Notes under the pieces: model-generated
The model's input: the letters and a program-made list of their open reading frames with translations, nothing else
What the model was told of the DNA's origin: nothing
Databases searched by the model: none
Shown: positions 16,782 through 25,317 of the stretch, one piece after another
Layout: each line of letters opens with the position of its first letter
Position numbering within the stretch: the stretch's first letter is position 1
Source: Flavobacterium pisciphilum
GTDB lineage: Bacteria; Bacteroidota; Bacteroidia; Flavobacteriales; Flavobacteriaceae
Length of the DNA: 64,000 nucleotides
Reading direction: 5' to 3'
Assembly (NCBI RefSeq): GCF_020905345.1
Contig: NZ_JAJJMO010000001.1
Span: 1,550,001 to 1,614,000, forward strand
Program-made: the position numbers and the translations under genes

Positions 16782-18740
16782 ATGAGCGCATCACACAAGA
16801 ACTTACATAGTAAGTTAACTTTCGGAGGTTTATTAATCACACTAGGGATAATTTATGGTGATATAGGAACCTCTCCTTTATATGTAATGAAAGCCATACT
16901 AGGCAAACATATAATTGATGCTGACATTGTTTTAGGTGGTATTTCATGTGTTTTTTGGACATTAACACTACAAACTACTATAAAATATGTGCTCATCACA
17001 TTAAGTGCTGATAATCATGGCGAAGGTGGAATTTTTGCCTTATACGCTCTGGTTAAAAAAACAAAAATAAAGTGGTTAATCGTCCCCGCTATTATAGGAG
17101 GAAGTGCCTTACTTGCCGATGGTATTATTACACCACCAATATCGGTTTCTTCTGCTATTGAAGGAATTAAGACGTACTATCCGAGTATAAATACTGTTCC
17201 TATTGTTATAGCGATTTTATTCGTTTTATTTACAATACAGCAATTCGGAACCAAGTTAGTGGGTAAATTTTTTGCTCCAATGATGCTAATCTGGTTTACC
17301 ATGCTTGGTGTTTTGGGAGTAATACAAATTGTACACCACCCTGAAGTTTTTAAAGCAATCAATCCTTATTACGCTTATCGTTTGTTATCTATCCATCCTG
17401 ATGGTTTCTTTGTACTGGGCTTTGTATTCTTATGTACTACAGGAGCCGAGGCTTTGTACTCTGACATGGGACACTGTGGAAGAAAAAACATTCGTATTAG
17501 CTGGATATTTGTTAAATCGGCATTGGTTCTAAACTATTTTGGACAAGCTGCTTTTCTTATTCATCATGAAGGTCAAACGTTACAAGGTTTGGGCGGAAAT
17601 GGAAATCCATTTTATTTAATCATGGCCGATTGGTTCCAACCTATCGGAATTGTTATCGCAACTCTTGCTGCAGTAATTGCTTCTCAAGCTCTTATTAGTG
17701 GTTCATTTACATTGATAAATGAAGCAATGCGATTGAATTTCTGGCCTAAAGTGAAGATAAAATATCCTACTGAGGTTAAAGGACAATTATACATTCCTTC
17801 TATCAACTGGTTGTTGTTCTTTGGTTGTGTTGGAATCGTATTGCACTTTGAAGAATCTGGAAAAATGGAGCATGCTTATGGTCTTGCAATTGTTTTATGT
17901 ATGATCATGACAACTATTTTGCTTAATTTCTACTTGATTATGAAACGAGTAAAATTATACTTCATGGTTCCATTAATTACAATATACTTAGCAATCGAAA
18001 TTAGTTTCTTAATTGCCAATGTAACTAAGTTTGCCGAAGGTGGTTACGTAACATTAATCATTGCTTCTGTTCTTATTTTGATTATGACAATTTGGTTCTT
18101 AGCTAAGAAAATCAATAAAAACTACACTAAGGTTATCAAAATTGAAGATTATAAAAAGGTGTTAATGGAATTGAGCGAAGATTTATCTATTCCGAAATAT
18201 GCAACGCATTTAGTTTATATGACCAATGCTAGTCGTGTAGATGAACTTGAGGAAAAAGTTATTTACTCTATTTTGCAAAAACGCCCTAAAAGAGCCGACA
18301 TCTATTGGTTTGTACACGTAAATATTTTAACTGAACCTTACAAAACACAGTATAAAGTAACCGAAATTGCTAAAGACGATATCTATAGAGTTGATTTTAA
18401 TTTAGGATTTAGAGAACCTACCAAAATCAACTTGATGTTTAGAGAAGTTATTCGTGATATGGTAAAAAAAGGGGAAGTGGATATTACGAGCCGATACGAG
18501 TCTTTGAATAAAAATAATATTATTGGAGATTTCAAATTTGTACTATCTGAGAAATTCTTATCTAATGACAATGACTTAAGATGGCATGAAAATATTATCA
18601 TGAACTCGTATTTCTTCATCAAGAAATTAAGTCTTTCTGAAGAACGCGCTTTTGGATTAGACAGTAGTTCTGTGAAAATTGAAAAATTCCCAATGGTGCT
18701 TCATGCTCCAGAAAACATAGGTTTAACTAGAGTACATTAA
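16782..18740 (+). CDS. kup: KUP/HAK/KT family potassium transporter
   Basis: This 652-residue inner-membrane K+/H+ symporter shows the family signature GGLLITLGIIYGDIGTSPLY at residues 15-34 and ADGIITPPISVSSAIEG near 112. About twelve transmembrane helices run to residue 440, followed by the usual C-terminal cytoplasmic domain. Length is family-typical. It is monocistronic between its own promoter and terminator. It supplies constitutive, moderate-affinity potassium uptake. Confidence 0.95.
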   Translation: MSASHKNLHSKLTFGGLLITLGIIYGDIGTSPLYVMKAILGKHIIDADIVLGGISCVFWTLTLQTTIKYVLITLSADNHGEGGIFALYALVKKTKIKWLIVPAIIGGSALLADGIITPPISVSSAIEGIKTYYPSINTVPIVIAILFVLFTIQQFGTKLVGKFFAPMMLIWFTMLGVLGVIQIVHHPEVFKAINPYYAYRLLSIHPDGFFVLGFVFLCTTGAEALYSDMGHCGRKNIRISWIFVKSALVLNYFGQAAFLIHHEGQTLQGLGGNGNPFYLIMADWFQPIGIVIATLAAVIASQALISGSFTLINEAMRLNFWPKVKIKYPTEVKGQLYIPSINWLLFFGCVGIVLHFEESGKMEHAYGLAIVLCMIMTTILLNFYLIMKRVKLYFMVPLITIYLAIEISFLIANVTKFAEGGYVTLIIASVLILIMTIWFLAKKINKNYTKVIKIEDYKKVLMELSEDLSIPKYATHLVYMTNASRVDELEEKVIYSILQKRPKRADIYWFVHVNILTEPYKTQYKVTEIAKDDIYRVDFNLGFREPTKINLMFREVIRDMVKKGEVDITSRYESLNKNNIIGDFKFVLSEKFLSNDNDLRWHENIIMNSYFFIKKLSLSEERAFGLDSSSVKIEKFPMVLHAPENIGLTRVH

Positions 18741-18759
18741 ACCAAAATACACCTTACTT

Positions 18760-18797
18760 AAACACTCTTTTAATTCCTAAAAGAGTGTTTTTTTTTG
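18760..18797 (+). terminator. Terminator of kup
   Basis: AAACACTCTTTTA pairs with TAAAAGAGTGTTT around a 5-nt loop (18760-18790), then a T-run. Confidence 0.85.
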
Positions 18798-18856
18798 GAT
18801 GAAAAATATAAAAAGAACATTCAAAATTAAAAATTTAACTTTCAATCAATTAATAG

Positions 18857-18864
18857 TACCTTTG
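18857..18864 (+). promoter_or_regulatory. -7 box (TACCTTTG) of the RsmB-like gene
   Basis: Exact TAnnTTTG, 17 nt before the ATG. Confidence 0.65.
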
Positions 18865-18881
18865 CAGCTCAATTATTTAAA

Positions 18882-20123
18882 ATGAGATTACACAGAAATT
18901 TAGTTTATACGACCATCGATTCTTTAAATGCTATATTTAATGAAGGAGAATATGCAGATAAAGTGGTTGCAAGAGCATTAAAAAAAGACAAACGTTGGGG
19001 AAGTTCTGACAGGAAATTTGTCGCTGAAACGATATACGAAATAGTTCGTTGGAAAAGATTATATGGTGAAATTGCCGAAGTTAAAGAACCATTTGACAGA
19101 GATAACCTTTGGAGAATGTTCTCGGTATGGGCTGTATTAAGAGGATACCCAATTCCTGATTGGCGCCAGCTAGAAGGAACTCCTGAAAGAAAAATTAAAG
19201 GTCGTTTTGACGAGCTTTCTAAAATTAGAGCAATTAAAGAATCTATTCCTGATTGGATGGATGAATTAGGTGTAAAAGAATTAGGTGAAAAACTTTGGGC
19301 TACAGAAATTGCTGCTCAAAACCAGCCAGCTAAAGTTATACTTAGAGTAAATACTCTAAAAACTACCAAAGAGCAATTAAGGGCTACCTTGATGGATCTT
19401 AATATTGAAACTGAATTTTTAAAAGAACAACCAGATGCTTTAGTTCTTAAAGAAAGAGCCAATGTATTCTTAACTGATGCTTTTAAACAAGGTTTCTTTG
19501 AGGTTCAAGATGCTAACTCACAACGTGTAGCTGCTTTTCTAGATGTAAAACCTGGAATGCGTGTAGTTGATACTTGTGCTGGTGCTGGTGGAAAAACTTT
19601 GCATATTGCTTCTTTGATGGAAAACAAAGGGCAGTTAATTGCAATGGATTTATACGAAAGTAAACTGAAGCAATTAAAATTAAGAGCCAAACGTAATGGT
19701 GCTTTTAATATTGAGTACCGTATTATCGACACTACTAAGGTTATTAAGAAATTACACGAAAAAGCCGATAGAGTTTTAATCGATGCTCCTTGTAGTGGAT
19801 TGGGTGTTTTAAAAAGAAACCCTGATGCTAAATGGAAATTGAAGCCTGAATTTATCGATAATATTCGTAAAGTTCAAGCTGAAGTTTTAGAAAGCTATTC
19901 TAAGATTGTAAAACCAGGTGGTAAATTAGTTTATGCTACTTGTTCTATTTTACCTTCTGAAAACCAAGAGCAAGTAGAGAAATTCTTAAAAACAGAAATT
20001 GGTAAGGAATTTACTTTTGTAAAAGACCACAAGATATTGGCTTCTGAGTCTGGATTTGATGGATTTTATATGGCTTTATTAGAGCGTAAAGAGGCTAAAG
20101 AATCGAAAGAAGTAGTTGCATAA
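18882..20123 (+). CDS. rsmB: RsmB-type RNA m5C methyltransferase
   Basis: This 413-residue SAM-dependent enzyme of the NOL1/NOP2/sun family methylates cytosine C5 in RNA; the E. coli counterpart acts on C967 of 16S rRNA. Two essential cysteines are visible: Cys304 (DAPCSGLG, motif IV) and Cys354 (YATCSILPSENQEQ, motif VI, the nucleophile). The SAM motif is VVDTCAGAGGKTLHIASLM near 224. The N-terminal about 70 residues keep a reduced NusB-like region (SSDRKFVAETIYEIVRWKRL). The exact rRNA position is inferred from the family. Confidence 0.87.
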   Translation: MRLHRNLVYTTIDSLNAIFNEGEYADKVVARALKKDKRWGSSDRKFVAETIYEIVRWKRLYGEIAEVKEPFDRDNLWRMFSVWAVLRGYPIPDWRQLEGTPERKIKGRFDELSKIRAIKESIPDWMDELGVKELGEKLWATEIAAQNQPAKVILRVNTLKTTKEQLRATLMDLNIETEFLKEQPDALVLKERANVFLTDAFKQGFFEVQDANSQRVAAFLDVKPGMRVVDTCAGAGGKTLHIASLMENKGQLIAMDLYESKLKQLKLRAKRNGAFNIEYRIIDTTKVIKKLHEKADRVLIDAPCSGLGVLKRNPDAKWKLKPEFIDNIRKVQAEVLESYSKIVKPGGKLVYATCSILPSENQEQVEKFLKTEIGKEFTFVKDHKILASESGFDGFYMALLERKEAKESKEVVA

Positions 20124-20143
20124 TTACTCCTTTGTCTGAACAT

Positions 20144-20178
20144 AAAAAAAGAGCAACTTGTATAAGTTGCTCTTTTTT
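20144..20178. terminator. Bidirectional terminator between rsmB and comM
   Basis: GAGCAACTT (20151-20159) pairs with AAGTTGCTC (20164-20172), flanked by long A- and T-runs. Confidence 0.88.
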
Positions 20179-20180
20179 GT

Positions 20181-21716
20181 TTATCCCAACCAGCCATCAC
20201 GATCTAAACTGCGATATTGTATTGCTTCGGCAATATGTGATGCTATAATACTTGGAGCTGCATCAAGATCAGCAATAGTTCTTGCTACTTTCAGAATTCG
20301 GTCGTAGGCTCTTGCTGAAAGATTCAGTCGCTCCATTGCCGTTTTTAATAATAATTTAGATTGTTCATCAAGTACACAAAACTCTCGAATTTGCTTTGTG
20401 TTCATTTGTGCATTGTAATTTATATTCTCTAATTCCTCAAATCGCTTTGCCTGAATTTCTCGTCCTGCTGTCACTCGCTCCCTAATATGCACGCTACTCT
20501 CTGCTTTATTATCATCTGCTAATTTTTCAAAAGGAACTGGTGTAACTTCTATATGAATGTCGATTCTATCCAGTAAAGGTCCTGAAACCTTACTTAAATA
20601 CCGTTGCATCTCATGTGGAGATGATTTTTGTGGCGCATCAGGATCATTAAAAAATCCACTCGGACTAGGATTCATACTTGCTACAAGCATAAACGATGAC
20701 GGATAGGTAACCGTAAACTTTGCTCTCGAAATTGTTACTTCTCTATCTTCTAGTGGCTGACGCATTACTTCTAATACATCTCTTTTAAACTCAGGTAATT
20801 CATCTAGAAACAAAACGCCGTTATGTGCCATCGAAATTTCTCCCGGTTGTGGGTAACTTCCTCCTCCGACTAAGGCTACATTTGAGATTGTATGATGAGG
20901 AGATCTAAAAGGCCTTTGGTTCATTAAGCCAACTTCTTTTAGTTTCCCAGCAACACTATGTATTTTGGTTGTTTCAAGTGCCTCTTTTAATGTCATTGGT
21001 GGCAAAATACTTGGCAATCGTTTAGCAAGCATTGTTTTCCCTGCTCCTGGTGGTCCAACAAGAATTATATTATGTCCGCCTGCTGCTGCAATCTCCATGC
21101 ATCTTTTGATACTCTCCTGCCCTCTTACATCCGAGAAATCAAACTCTGGAAAATCCAACGTTTTATAAAATTCTGCTCTAGTATCGATTGTTGTCGCCTC
21201 TAAACTCCCTTTTCCTTCAAGAAAATCTATTACTTCTTGTACGTTCTCAACACCATAAACATCTAAGCCTGCTACTATTGCAGCTTCTTTTACATTTTGC
21301 TTTGGCAGAAAAAAACCTTTATATCCTTCTTCTTTTGCTTTTATTGCAATGGGCAAAGCACCTCTGATGGGCTGTAAACTTCCGTCAAGCGAAAGTTCTC
21401 CCATTATGATATACTTATCTATTTCGTTTGTTTTTATTTGGTCTGAAGCGACTAATATTCCAATTGCTAAAGTTAAATCATAAGCCGAGCCCTCTTTGCG
21501 TAAATCAGCTGGAGCCATATTTATAATGATTTTTTTGCCCGGCATCTTATACCCATTATTTTTTAAGGCAGCTGCTATCCTAAAACAACTTTCTTTAATG
21601 GCATTATCAGGCAAACCTACTAAATGATACCCAATTCCTGTATCCATATTTACCTCAACAGTTATCGTTGTGGCCTCAACACCAAAAACAGCACTTCCGT
21701 ATACTTTAACTAACAT
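20181..21716 (-). CDS. comM: YifB/ComM family Mg-chelatase-like AAA+ ATPase
   Basis: This intact 511-residue protein has the ComM N-terminal domain (DTGIGYHLVGLPDNAIKESC), a AAA+ core with Walker A GPPGAGKTML near 215, Walker B VLFLDELPEF, and a C-terminal Mg-chelatase-like domain (LNLSARAYDRILKVARTIAD). ComM is a hexameric helicase that extends heteroduplex DNA during natural transformation. Its first 149 bp are duplicated 4.9 kb upstream (26444-26592), with an older remnant further on. The start of comM therefore seems to be an insertion target, while the gene itself stays whole. Its -7 box (21783-21790) lies in accessory DNA. Confidence 0.93.
   Translation of the reverse strand: MLVKVYGSAVFGVEATTITVEVNMDTGIGYHLVGLPDNAIKESCFRIAAALKNNGYKMPGKKIIINMAPADLRKEGSAYDLTLAIGILVASDQIKTNEIDKYIIMGELSLDGSLQPIRGALPIAIKAKEEGYKGFFLPKQNVKEAAIVAGLDVYGVENVQEVIDFLEGKGSLEATTIDTRAEFYKTLDFPEFDFSDVRGQESIKRCMEIAAAGGHNIILVGPPGAGKTMLAKRLPSILPPMTLKEALETTKIHSVAGKLKEVGLMNQRPFRSPHHTISNVALVGGGSYPQPGEISMAHNGVLFLDELPEFKRDVLEVMRQPLEDREVTISRAKFTVTYPSSFMLVASMNPSPSGFFNDPDAPQKSSPHEMQRYLSKVSGPLLDRIDIHIEVTPVPFEKLADDNKAESSVHIRERVTAGREIQAKRFEELENINYNAQMNTKQIREFCVLDEQSKLLLKTAMERLNLSARAYDRILKVARTIADLDAAPSIIASHIAEAIQYRSLDRDGWLG
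21568..21716 (-). repeat. Direct repeat copy 1: first 149 bp of comM
   Basis: 147 of 149 positions match 26444-26592, in the same orientation. Similarity stops sharply at the left edge and at the ATG side. Resembles an attachment-site duplication. Confidence 0.85.
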
Positions 21717-21782
21717 AAATCTTATTCATTAAATTATTTTTAAAACTAATGAAAATAATTTAAAATTGTAGTTTTTGTATTA

Positions 21783-21790
21783 CAAACTTA
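21783..21790 (-). promoter_or_regulatory. -7 box (TAAGTTTG) upstream of comM
   Basis: Exact TAnnTTTG on the minus strand, 66 nt before the comM ATG. It lies on the island side of the duplication, so the current promoter would differ from the one at copy 2. Confidence 0.5.
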
Positions 21791-21799
21791 CCCTCTTCT

Positions 21800-22010
21800 T
21801 TTAAATCCAAAACATTTGAAAGATCCCGAAGTAGTGATAAGATTTCATTTTGGCATTTAATAATAATCCTAAATGTGCAATAATTCTACATTATAGTCCA
21901 TCTATCTTTAAAACCAAAGTTATCTATTTTGTTCCTGTAATTTAAAATATATTTTTCTAATCTATTAGCTTATATCTAAGTACGAATATTTTGCATATTT
22001 AAAATTCACC
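21800..22010. repeat. Degenerate repeat R1
   Basis: About 200 bp that align with 25490-25680 in the same orientation. The clearest part is 21908-22009 against 25578-25680, at roughly three quarters identity by eye. On the minus strand its left part reads as an ORF remnant containing EILSLLRDLSNVLDLKEEGK. Confidence 0.6.
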
Positions 22011-22326
22011 AAATACTTTCTTTTAATTTAATTATCAAACACTTATAAAATTAAAATTGAATGATATTTAAGTAAAAAAAATAGGACAACCTAACATTGA
22101 AGAATTAAATAAAAAAAAATAAAAAAATAAGAAAAAAGATTGAAACATATATTTTCATAAATACAAACGTATGTTTCAATAAAACAAACTCAATTATTGA
22201 TTTAATGCGGTTTTAAAGCCTTTTGCAAGGTTATTTGTATTGTATGGTATTCCGTAATACATTTTAAAAAAGACGTCTTAAATCAAGTATTTTGAAAGTT
22301 TTCCGAATTTGTAATTTAAATATATA
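22011..22326. other. AT-rich non-coding stretch with palindromes
   Basis: No credible ORF. It holds the inverted repeat TTGAAACATA/TATGTTTCAA (arms 22140-22149 and 22170-22179) and the perfect palindrome AAGACGTCTT (22270-22279), which lies 48 nt before the -7 box of the next unit and could be an operator. Confidence 0.45.
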
Positions 22327-22334
22327 TATCTTTG
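22327..22334 (+). promoter_or_regulatory. -7 box (TATCTTTG) of the small-ORF unit
   Basis: Exact TAnnTTTG. A hairpin GAGGCT/AGCCTC (22356-22361 with 22375-22380) lies in the predicted 5' leader. Confidence 0.55.
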
Positions 22335-22425
22335 TAAGTATAAAAAACAAAAAAAGAGGCTAATCTTCACAGACAGCCTCGTAATTTAATTTTTAAGAAA
22401 TCTAAAAACAAACAATTTTAAAATT

Positions 22426-22506
22426 ATGACAAAAGACAAGAACTCGCTAAAGACCAGCCTAGGTTACATTAGAAAATTGAATATTAACTTAAATTTAAAT
22501 ACATGA
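22426..22506 (+). CDS. Small ORF 1 (26 aa) of a two-ORF unit
   Basis: Starts ATG at 22426 (MTKDKNSLKTSLGYIRKLN, then Asn/Leu repeats) and ends with a TGA that overlaps the start of the next ORF in an ATGA. It resembles nothing I know. Support comes from the promoter before, the overlap and the terminator after the unit. It may be a peptide precursor, a coupling leader, or chance within an RNA. Confidence 0.35.
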   Translation: MTKDKNSLKTSLGYIRKLNINLNLNT

Positions 22507-22631
22507 AAACAAAAAAAAAGAATCAAAGTTTTTTAAATCCTAAAAAAAGACTTCGCTTATTCAGATTAACTAGACAAGTGATTGGGATAATACCCATTGT
22601 CCTTAGTCTAAAGGATTATTTTCAATTTTAA
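22503..22631 (+). CDS. Small ORF 2 (42 aa), basic peptide
   Basis: Overlaps ORF 1 by 4 nt (ATGA), so translational coupling is likely if both are real. The first half is strongly basic (MKTKKKNQSFLNPKKRLRLF) and the second hydrophobic (VIGIIPIVLSL), an amphipathic layout seen in toxic or membrane-active peptides. It stops 7 nt before a strong terminator. No homologue recognised; function not assigned. Confidence 0.4.
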   Translation: MKTKKKNQSFLNPKKRLRLFRLTRQVIGIIPIVLSLKDYFQF

Positions 22632-22637
22632 AAATTT

Positions 22638-22669
22638 CCCCAATAGTTCCAGCTATTGGGGTTTTTTTT
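22638..22669 (+). terminator. Strong terminator of the small-ORF unit
   Basis: CCCCAATAG (22638-22646) pairs with CTATTGGGG (22653-22661), followed by eight T's. Confidence 0.9.
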
Positions 22670-22802
22670 GTTTGAAGCCAAAATTACAAATTTATTTTAA
22701 AAAACAATATTTACATCAAGAAATTTAACACCTTATAGAATATAAACTATTGATTTTCATATTAAAACAAAACTTAATAAAGGCAATAATTTATAGTGCC
22801 TT

Positions 22803-22821
22803 TTTAACTTGTAAAGTTAAA
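22803..22821. repeat. Inverted repeat TTTAACTT/AAGTTAAA
   Basis: Perfect 8-bp arms with a 3-nt loop in otherwise empty DNA. Confidence 0.5.
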
Positions 22822-22848
22822 ACTCTCACAATTCGGAGAACATCTTCA

Positions 22849-22872
22849 GAAGAAGAAGAAGAAGAAGAAGAA
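22849..22872 (+). repeat. (GAA)8 microsatellite
   Basis: Eight perfect GAA units. No ORF runs through it that I can support, so it is probably a neutral or phase-variable non-coding tract. Confidence 0.8.
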
Positions 22873-22882
22873 CCTTAAACAG

Positions 22883-22916
22883 AAAAGCAGTACTTTTTGA
22901 AATACTGCTTTTGTTT
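22883..22916. terminator. Terminator downstream of the DUF6705 gene
   Basis: AAGCAGTA (22885-22892) pairs with TACTGCTT (22903-22910). The minus strand shows a T-rich tract after it. It lies 30 nt past the minus-strand gene end. Confidence 0.6.
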
Positions 22917-22945
22917 TGATTGCTAAAATTGAGAATTAAAGTTAG

Positions 22946-23518
22946 CTATTGTTTGGTTAAGGTCATTTTGGTTTTTGGAAATAATTGTGGAGCTGCACCA
23001 TTAGGGCAATATTGTTCAATTATAAAACCTTGTCTAGGAGTAAGAAACAGTTCCATAGTGGTATTATTTGTGTTTTTTGGTAACATAACAAATAATTCTC
23101 CCCCTTGTCCACATTGATATTGACGCCCTCCATAAGTTAAAACAAAATAGCTTTTGTCGAAATAATAACTTTTTGTAGTATAAGGGCTATCATCAGGCTC
23201 TGTTCTGGTATCTTCTAAAACAGTGCCATTTACATCTGTAATTAAATAACGCATTATTAATCCGTCTTCAGTTAATCTGTCGTCAGAGGTGGTTTTTTTT
23301 TGAAAGACTAATTCATAATTTTTACCATTATAATTTCCTTTCCAAGTACCAACATATTTATCTCGAATACCATTTACATCTTTTAAATAAGTGATACTTT
23401 CAGGAACATCTTTTTCTTCCCGCATGTATTCTGCTAACTTTTCTATTGGAACAGTGGATTGTGCTTTGCAGGATAAGTTGCATATAATCAGAATACATAT
23501 AATAATTATCTTTTTCAT
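22946..23518 (-). CDS. DUF6705 family lipoprotein
   Basis: 190 residues from the ATG at 23518, chosen because MKKIIIICILIICNLSCKAQ is a clean lipoprotein signal (LSC lipobox); the in-frame ATG at 23545 would overlap the upstream gene. The body (IEKLAEYMREEKDVPESITY, VGTWKGNYNGKNYEL, YQCGQGGELFVML, ending MTLTKQ) matches the flavobacterial DUF6705 family as I know it. Function is unknown. It starts 17 nt after the JAMM-like lipoprotein gene, so the two are co-transcribed. A downstream lipoprotein next to a possible effector is the usual place for an immunity protein. Confidence 0.75.
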   Translation of the reverse strand: MKKIIIICILIICNLSCKAQSTVPIEKLAEYMREEKDVPESITYLKDVNGIRDKYVGTWKGNYNGKNYELVFQKKTTSDDRLTEDGLIMRYLITDVNGTVLEDTRTEPDDSPYTTKSYYFDKSYFVLTYGGRQYQCGQGGELFVMLPKNTNNTTMELFLTPRQGFIIEQYCPNGAAPQLFPKTKMTLTKQ

Positions 23519-23535
23519 CGTATTTGTTTTAAGTG

Positions 23536-24894
23536 TTATGGACATGGGGTTGTTGTTAGTTTATCTTTAACATCTAGAGTTTTCTGTGCAGAAGTACCAT
23601 CATTCTCTATTTTAAACAATGAAATACCAGTGATACCATTTTCTTTCATGAATTTCAAAAAGCCAAGCTCTCTAGAGCTTTTATTCTTTCCCATTGTTTT
23701 CATATATTTATCATCTAGTGCTTTGTTAAAATTCAATCCTAGATTAAGATCACTATAAACCCCTTTAAATCGAAGGCTATAATTCCCTTTACTAGAAACC
23801 ATAGTTCCATAAACATCTGATAAAGGAATTCCATTTTTATTGGCATTTACCAAAAGTACCATAAAAGATTGTACATCTGAAGGAGAAAACATTTTAATGG
23901 GTTGATTTATTAATGGATTACCGTCTGGATCTACAGTTCCAGAATCATAATCGTCAAGATGGGTATGCATATAACCAACGGTATTAGCATCGTATGGGAG
24001 CCTCATCGAATCACTACTTAAATTAGTAAGAGCTGTTAATGGTCCGTTCTTACTTTGCAAATAACCAGTTTCCATCTTTAGATTTGTTTTCTGACTTAAT
24101 TCATCAATTTTGGATTTAAAATTAGCATTTGTATTTTGTTTTTTTAATTCATCACAAGGGTCAGCCTCATCAGTATTTGGAGGAGTGAAACCATCACCTC
24201 CGCCACCACTTCCACTTCCAGAATCCCAACTATAATCGCCAAAACCACCACCCGAATCATCTAAATCATGATATAAATATAGCCAAGGTGTTGCTGCATT
24301 AGGTCTGCGATAATTATTATCAATTGTAACTCCAGTTAACTTTTCTCCATTAAAAGGAGTCTCTTCACCTCCTTCTCTTTTAGTGATATTTTTTGTTGTT
24401 TTTTGAATTTGATATTGATAGACATAAATCCCATTCTCAACACGAAATCCATTTAAAAAATCACCATTGATGTTGCGAATCATAATTTTTCCAGAAAATT
24501 TCTCTGTCAAGATATCTTTATCTGAATACATGCTAAAAACGACCACTCTTAGTACACCACTTACCCTAGACATTAAAATCCTACTATACTCTTCTTTATT
24601 ATTAGTTGATAGAGGGATAACCGTTAATAATTGGTCACTACCGTTTATTTTTTCCTGTGAGATAGCACTTAAATCAGGTAAGGTTAGTGTTTTTTTACCA
24701 GTTTTAGAATTACTATTAATAGAGTTTTGTTTTAGGAAAGAAACTGCCTCATTGACACCCACAGTTTGAATACTGCTTTCTTTCTTATCAAGCTCCTCTT
24801 CTACCTGACAATTGCTTAGTGTTAGTGCTAGAAAAAAAAGAATCAAAAACTTAAGAATATAGATTCCTGATTTATATTTTGTGTTTTGTTTCAT
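23536..24894 (-). CDS. Lipoprotein with C-terminal JAMM-like metalloprotease domain
   Basis: 452 residues. The leader (FLILFFLALTLSNC) places the lipidated cysteine at 29. An N-terminal domain runs to about 205, then a Gly/Ser/Asp-rich linker (213-237), then a C-terminal domain. That domain shows the elements of a JAB1/MPN/JAMM site: Glu275 (KMETGYL), His310-Thr-His312 (GYMHTH) and Ser337/Asp340 (FSPSD). The H-to-S spacing is longer than canonical and the usual Pro after the second His is Leu, so activity is uncertain. This exported module-linker-peptidase layout resembles polymorphic effectors. A -7 box is 34 nt upstream. Confidence 0.65.
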   Translation of the reverse strand: MKQNTKYKSGIYILKFLILFFLALTLSNCQVEEELDKKESSIQTVGVNEAVSFLKQNSINSNSKTGKKTLTLPDLSAISQEKINGSDQLLTVIPLSTNNKEEYSRILMSRVSGVLRVVVFSMYSDKDILTEKFSGKIMIRNINGDFLNGFRVENGIYVYQYQIQKTTKNITKREGGEETPFNGEKLTGVTIDNNYRRPNAATPWLYLYHDLDDSGGGFGDYSWDSGSGSGGGGDGFTPPNTDEADPCDELKKQNTNANFKSKIDELSQKTNLKMETGYLQSKNGPLTALTNLSSDSMRLPYDANTVGYMHTHLDDYDSGTVDPDGNPLINQPIKMFSPSDVQSFMVLLVNANKNGIPLSDVYGTMVSSKGNYSLRFKGVYSDLNLGLNFNKALDDKYMKTMGKNKSSRELGFLKFMKENGITGISLFKIENDGTSAQKTLDVKDKLTTTPCP

Positions 24895-24928
24895 AGTTTT
24901 TTGAATTATTCAATTAGAAAATATTGAA

Positions 24929-24936
24929 CAAATGTA
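24929..24936 (-). promoter_or_regulatory. -7 box (TACATTTG) of the JAMM/DUF6705 operon
   Basis: Exact TAnnTTTG on the minus strand, 34 nt before the ATG at 24894. Confidence 0.55.
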
Positions 24937-25029
24937 GATTATGAAAGCAATAAATAAAATACCCACTTTTAGTGATATTATAAAAAATATACTACAACTT
25001 AATAGGGCTATTTTATTATAGTTGAAAAA

Positions 25030-25317
25030 ATGAAATGTACATTTTCATATACTGGAAATATCCCCAAAAGCCTAGTAAATATTGAGGTTTAACAAGTAAT
25101 TCTTTGTATTGTACAAAAAAAATGAAATGTACATTTTGAAAAATAAATGACGTGAATATCTACCATAAAACCCTTATAAAGGCTTTTAGTATATGTTATT
25201 AAGTCAATGGGGTGCCTAATGGGTATACTCAAAAATTATCTAAACTGTTTATTTTCAATATAAAACTGAAAAGCAAAATGTATATTTCATTTTAGTTTTG
25301 TGTACATTTCATTTTTT
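25030..25317. repeat. Cluster of ATGAAATGTACATTTTCAT-like palindromes
   Basis: Four related sites: 25030-25048 and 25122-25140 (both ATGAAATGTACATTTT..), 25275-25290 (AAAATGTATATTTCAT) and 25301-25317 (TGTACATTTCATTTTTT). The core AAATGTACATTT is palindromic. They lie about 95 to 290 nt upstream of the JAMM operon promoter. Could be an operator array or remnants of a repeat. Confidence 0.55.
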
